From AC-32 sp963716865 (GTDB lineage: Bacteria; Actinomycetota; Thermoleophilia; Gaiellales; Gaiellaceae), in assembly GCA_963716865.1 (NCBI GenBank), contig CAVQUF010000004.1:62001-126000 (forward strand): DNA of 64,000 bases, in the 5' to 3' direction. Positions 61,371 through 64,000 of this stretch are shown piece by piece. The position numbers and the translations under genes are program-made. The notes under the pieces were generated by a model, which ran no database searches, was not told the origin of the DNA, and worked only from the letters and a program-made list of their open reading frames with translations. Numbering within the stretch: position 1 is the first letter of the stretch; each line of letters begins with the position of its first letter.

Positions 61371-61667
61371 CTATTCGTCCACGAACGAACCATCCGGCGC
61401 GCGAATACAGGAGTCCGCGGCCAGCCCGAAACTGATTCGGAGGGCCGGGTCCCAAACGTCGACCATGACGCGGATCGTCCGACGCCGAAGGTCGTCCCAG
61501 AAGATCTGGGTCTCCCTGATCCAGACCTTGCCACGCCGATCCTTCACCTCGACGTGGAGGGCGTCACCTTCGCGCTCGGCCAGCTCCTCGTATGGCAACG
61601 CACGCCACTTCGCGATCTCAGCTGCTACCCACGTTCGTGCCTGCTCGTTCTCTTCTGAGTCAACCAC
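61371..61667 (-). CDS. Hypothetical protein (98 aa)
   Basis: 98-residue acidic alpha/beta protein of no recognised family: VVDSEENEQARTWVAAEIAKWRALPYEELAEREGDALHVEV..., ending SCIRAPDGSFVDE. GTG 61667 shares a base with the cmk stop. Lies in the cmk-der interval of the core operon. No signal or membrane segment. The pattern resembles small proteins often left as 'hypothetical' in this lineage. Confidence 0.65.
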   Translation of the reverse strand: MVDSEENEQARTWVAAEIAKWRALPYEELAEREGDALHVEVKDRRGKVWIRETQIFWDDLRRRTIRVMVDVWDPALRISFGLAADSCIRAPDGSFVDE

Positions 61668-62299
61668 TACGCCGGCTGGCGGGCTCGGACGAGCTCTTCG
61701 ATCTGCACGACCACGTCCTCGACGTCGAGCTCGGTCGTGTCGATCAGGATCGCGTCCTCGGCAGGCCGCATGCGGGCGGCGTCGCTCTCGTCGCGCAGGC
61801 GCAGGTCGGTCGCGAGCGCGTCCGCCCCGATCTCGGGCCGCTCGGCCAGGCGCCGCTGCTCGCGCACGTCGCGTTCGGCGTTGAGGTAGACCTTGACCTC
61901 CGCGGCCGGGGCGACCACGGTGCCGATGTCGCGGCCCTCGATCACGACGTCGCCGCCGTCGGCGAGCTCGCGCTGGCGCGCGCGCATGACCCGCCGCACC
62001 TCCGGGTGGCGCGCCACCACCGGAACCATGCGGTCGATGTCGGACTTGCGGATCGAGGACGTGACGTCCGTGTCGGCGATCCAGACCCGCCGTTCCTCGT
62101 CGAGCGCGACCGGGTACTCGTCGGCGAGCTCGCCCAGCTTCGCGCCGTCGCCGAGCGGCACGCTGCGGCTGATCGCGAGCCACGTGAGCGCCCGGTACAT
62201 CGCGCCGGTGTCGAGGTAGCGGAAGCCGAGCCGCTCCGCGATCCGCTGGGCGACCGTGCTCTTGCCGGCGCCTGCCGGCCCGTCGATGGCGACGATCAT
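61667..62299 (-). CDS. cmk: Cytidylate kinase
   Basis: 210-residue kinase phosphorylating CMP/dCMP. VAIDGPAGAGKSTVAQRIAERLGFRYLDTGAMYRALTW contains the P-loop and the CMP site; RDIGTVVAPAAEVKVYLNA is also typical. Overlaps aroA by 4 nt and is followed by der, a common gene order. Confidence 0.96.
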   Translation of the reverse strand: MIVAIDGPAGAGKSTVAQRIAERLGFRYLDTGAMYRALTWLAISRSVPLGDGAKLGELADEYPVALDEERRVWIADTDVTSSIRKSDIDRMVPVVARHPEVRRVMRARQRELADGGDVVIEGRDIGTVVAPAAEVKVYLNAERDVREQRRLAERPEIGADALATDLRLRDESDAARMRPAEDAILIDTTELDVEDVVVQIEELVRARQPA

Positions 62300-63576
62300 C
62301 GTTGTGTGACCGAGTCGAGCAGCTCGAAAAACCCGGGGAAGCTTACAGCGACGGCCTGCGCGTCCCCAACCTCGACACCTTCGCGCGAGACGAGCCCCGC
62401 CACCGCCCCGAGCATCGCGATCCGATGGTCTCCGTCAGAGCTCATACCCCCACCCCTAGGGCGGGTGGGAACACCCCTCACCCCGAAGCCATCGTCGCTC
62501 GGCGTGATGCGGATGCCAAGGGCGCGGAGCGAAGTCGTCACGGTTTCGATGCGGTCCGTTTCCTTCACGCGCAGCTCTCGTGCGCCCTCGACCGTGCTCT
62601 CGCCGTGCGCGCGGGCGGCGGCGAGCGCAAACAGCGGCAGCTCGTCGATCATGCGCGGCACGTCCTCGGCCCGCACCGACGTCGCGGTCAGCTCGGCCGA
62701 CTGAATCTCCAGGTCGCCGACCTGCTCCCCGCCGCTGCGCCGCCGGTTGAACGCCGTAATCCGCGCTCCCATCCGCTCGAGGGCGTCCAGCAGCCCGGTC
62801 CGGCGCGGGTTCAGGCCGACGTCGTGGATGGTCAGATTCGACCCCGGCAGCAGGGTCGCCGCGACCACGAACGGCGCGGCGGCGGAGAAGTCGCCCGGGA
62901 CGTCCACCTCGCCGAGGCGCAGTCCCTCGACCGGCCCGAGCGAAACGCGCGACTGCCGACGGGTGACGCGCACGCCCGCGCTCGCGAGCATCAGCTCCGT
63001 GTGATCGCGCGTCGGCAGCAGCTCGACCACGATCGTCCGGCCCTCGGCGAACAACCCCGCGAGCAGGATGCAGGACTTGACCTGGGCGCTCGCGACGGGG
63101 AGCTCGTAACGGATCCCGCGCAGGGCGCCGCCTTCGATCACGAGCGGCGGGCGTCCCTCGGCGGTCTCGACGCTCGCGCCCATCTCGGCGAGCGGGGTCG
63201 CAATGCGATCGACCGGGCGGCGTCTCAGCGAGTCGTCACCGGTCAGCTCGAAAGAACCGCCCTGGCCAGCGAGCACCCCCGCAAGCAGGCGCATCGTCGT
63301 CCCTGAGTTCGCGCAGTCGATCGGCGCGGCCGGAGGGGCGAGCCCGCGGAGCCCGGCACCCTCGACCCGGACCGTGTCCACGTCGTCGTCGCGCACGGTC
63401 ACGCCGAGCGATCTCACCGCGGACGCCGTCGCTTCCGTGTCTGCGGAGCGGCCGAAGCCGCGGATCACCGTCTCGCCGTCCCCGATCGCGCCGAGCAGCA
63501 GCGCCCGGTGTGAGATCGACTTGTCGCCGGGAACCCCGATATGCCCGACGAGGGCGGTCGCCGGCCTGACCTTCAT
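62296..63576 (-). CDS. aroA: EPSP synthase
   Basis: 426-residue 3-phosphoshikimate 1-carboxyvinyltransferase of the shikimate pathway. VPGDKSISHRALLLGAI, DCANSGTTMRLLAGVLAG, RRRPVDRI, SAQVKSCILLAG and ELRVKETDRIE are the standard motifs. The S-A-Q-V-K-S segment suggests a class II-like enzyme. ATG 63576 overlaps the tyrA stop. Confidence 0.96.
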   Translation of the reverse strand: MKVRPATALVGHIGVPGDKSISHRALLLGAIGDGETVIRGFGRSADTEATASAVRSLGVTVRDDDVDTVRVEGAGLRGLAPPAAPIDCANSGTTMRLLAGVLAGQGGSFELTGDDSLRRRPVDRIATPLAEMGASVETAEGRPPLVIEGGALRGIRYELPVASAQVKSCILLAGLFAEGRTIVVELLPTRDHTELMLASAGVRVTRRQSRVSLGPVEGLRLGEVDVPGDFSAAAPFVVAATLLPGSNLTIHDVGLNPRRTGLLDALERMGARITAFNRRRSGGEQVGDLEIQSAELTATSVRAEDVPRMIDELPLFALAAARAHGESTVEGARELRVKETDRIETVTTSLRALGIRITPSDDGFGVRGVPTRPRGGGMSSDGDHRIAMLGAVAGLVSREGVEVGDAQAVAVSFPGFFELLDSVTQR

Positions 63577-64000
63577 CGATCCGGGAGCACGGGCGAGACG
63601 ACCACGCCGTACCCCTGACCCTCGAGTAGGTCGGCCGCGCGGCGAGCCTCTCCCTCGCCGCCGACGAGCAGTGTGAGCGTCCCGCCGCGCTCGGGCGAGA
63701 CGTGATGGAGCTCGAAGTCCTCGATGTTGATCCGCTCGGCGCCGAGGGCCTGCGTGATTCCGGCGAGCACGCCCGGCCGGTCGGGCACGTGCACGCGGAG
63801 CTGCTGCAGCTCCCCCGGGTCGGGGTAGGCGTCCGCGAGCATGCGGTGGCGATTGCCGGCGGCTTCGCCGATCCACCGGGCCAGGAACCCGGCGTCGCCC
63901 GAGTCGAGCGCCGCTTCGAGCTGCTCGACGCGCCGGCGGTGCTCGGCCAGCGACTCCCGGAGCTGGGCGGCGTTGTCCAGGAAGATGTCGACCCAGATCC
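63573..64000 (-). CDS. tyrA: Prephenate dehydrogenase, C-terminal part (5' end outside window)
   Basis: Only the last ~142 codons are in the window. The visible part has the helical dimer region WVDIFLDNAAQLRESLAEHRRRVEQLEAAL and a C-terminal ACT domain (QLRVHVPDRPGVLAGITQALGAERINIEDFEL) that would sense tyrosine. The NAD-binding half lies beyond 64000. Position before aroA agrees with TyrA. Identification rests on this end alone. Confidence 0.82.
   Translation of the reverse strand, partial: IWVDIFLDNAAQLRESLAEHRRRVEQLEAALDSGDAGFLARWIGEAAGNRHRMLADAYPDPGELQQLRVHVPDRPGVLAGITQALGAERINIEDFELHHVSPERGGTLTLLVGGEGEARRAADLLEGQGYGVVVSPVLPDR

Overview
The window is a very GC-rich, densely packed bacterial chromosome segment. 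Most genes abut or overlap by 1-4 nt (ATGA/GTGA junctions) and many start with GTG or TTG. Gene content and order (ffh/ftsY/smc/rnc/acpP/plsX/rpmF; coaD/rsmD/recG; fakA/asp23/rpmB; ribH/ribBA/ribE/ribD/rpe/rsmB/fmt/def/priA; metK; der/cmk/aroA/tyrA) point to an actinobacterium. A PriA with intact helicase motifs, a short-armed SMC and the asp23-fakA pair fit a deep-branching lineage such as Thermoleophilia (inference, not provable here). No rRNA, tRNA, CRISPR array, phage or recognisable transposase gene was seen.

Layout: 1-964 ffh (cut by the window edge). 1001-16556 is a sugar block: a minus-strand operon (RbsB/RbsC/RbsA-type ABC uptake, NAD-dependent epimerase/dehydrogenase, xylose isomerase-like enzyme, xylulokinase, SDR, Gfo/Idh oxidoreductase), then galK, an aldo/keto reductase, the L-arabinose genes araA-araD-araB and an exported aldose 1-epimerase. 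16602-28883 returns to the core (HAD phosphatase, ftsY, smc, rnc, acpP, plsX, rpmF, an ABC-F ATPase), with a frameshifted LanC-like gene and a group of small accessory genes (GFA-like, DUF2007, DUF899, cupins, DUF1059) between. 29099-31831 is a two-component system flanked on both sides by small exported Gly/His-rich proteins. 31852-37052 holds a DUF177 gene, a nitroreductase, a SepIVA-like coiled-coil protein, coaD, rsmD and recG.

37308-40973 is a six-gene, translationally coupled plus-strand operon: two small membrane-anchored proteins, ApbE flavin transferase, a ferric-reductase-like bis-heme membrane protein, a 3Fe-4S-type ferredoxin and an FAD/NAD(P) ferredoxin reductase. It reads as an electron-transfer system in which the usual FMN-binding acceptor of ApbE is not recognisable. 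It is my best candidate for an undescribed system, together with the related small Gly/His-rich proteins around the two-component system, with which it may share an upstream motif.

40970-44578 is a fatty-acid-kinase cluster (DegV/FakB, a stand-alone receiver, FakA, Asp23) and rpmB. 44606-53946 is riboflavin synthesis plus rpe, rsmB, fmt, def and priA. 53957-55531 is a ZIP transporter divergent from a DtxR-type regulator with a DtxR/IdeR-like box between them. 55528-64000 carries a polysaccharide deacetylase, metK, a DUF3352 lipoprotein, gpsA, der, cmk, aroA and the end of tyrA.

Intergenic spaces are short (none above 300 bp). Several carry two families of modular palindromic repeats (A: four copies; B: two copies), often directly at gene ends, and one B copy supplies the probable ribosome binding site and N-terminal codons of der. 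Two genes (LanC-like, cupin) are broken by what looks like one extra G in a G-run, which could be sequence error or true decay.
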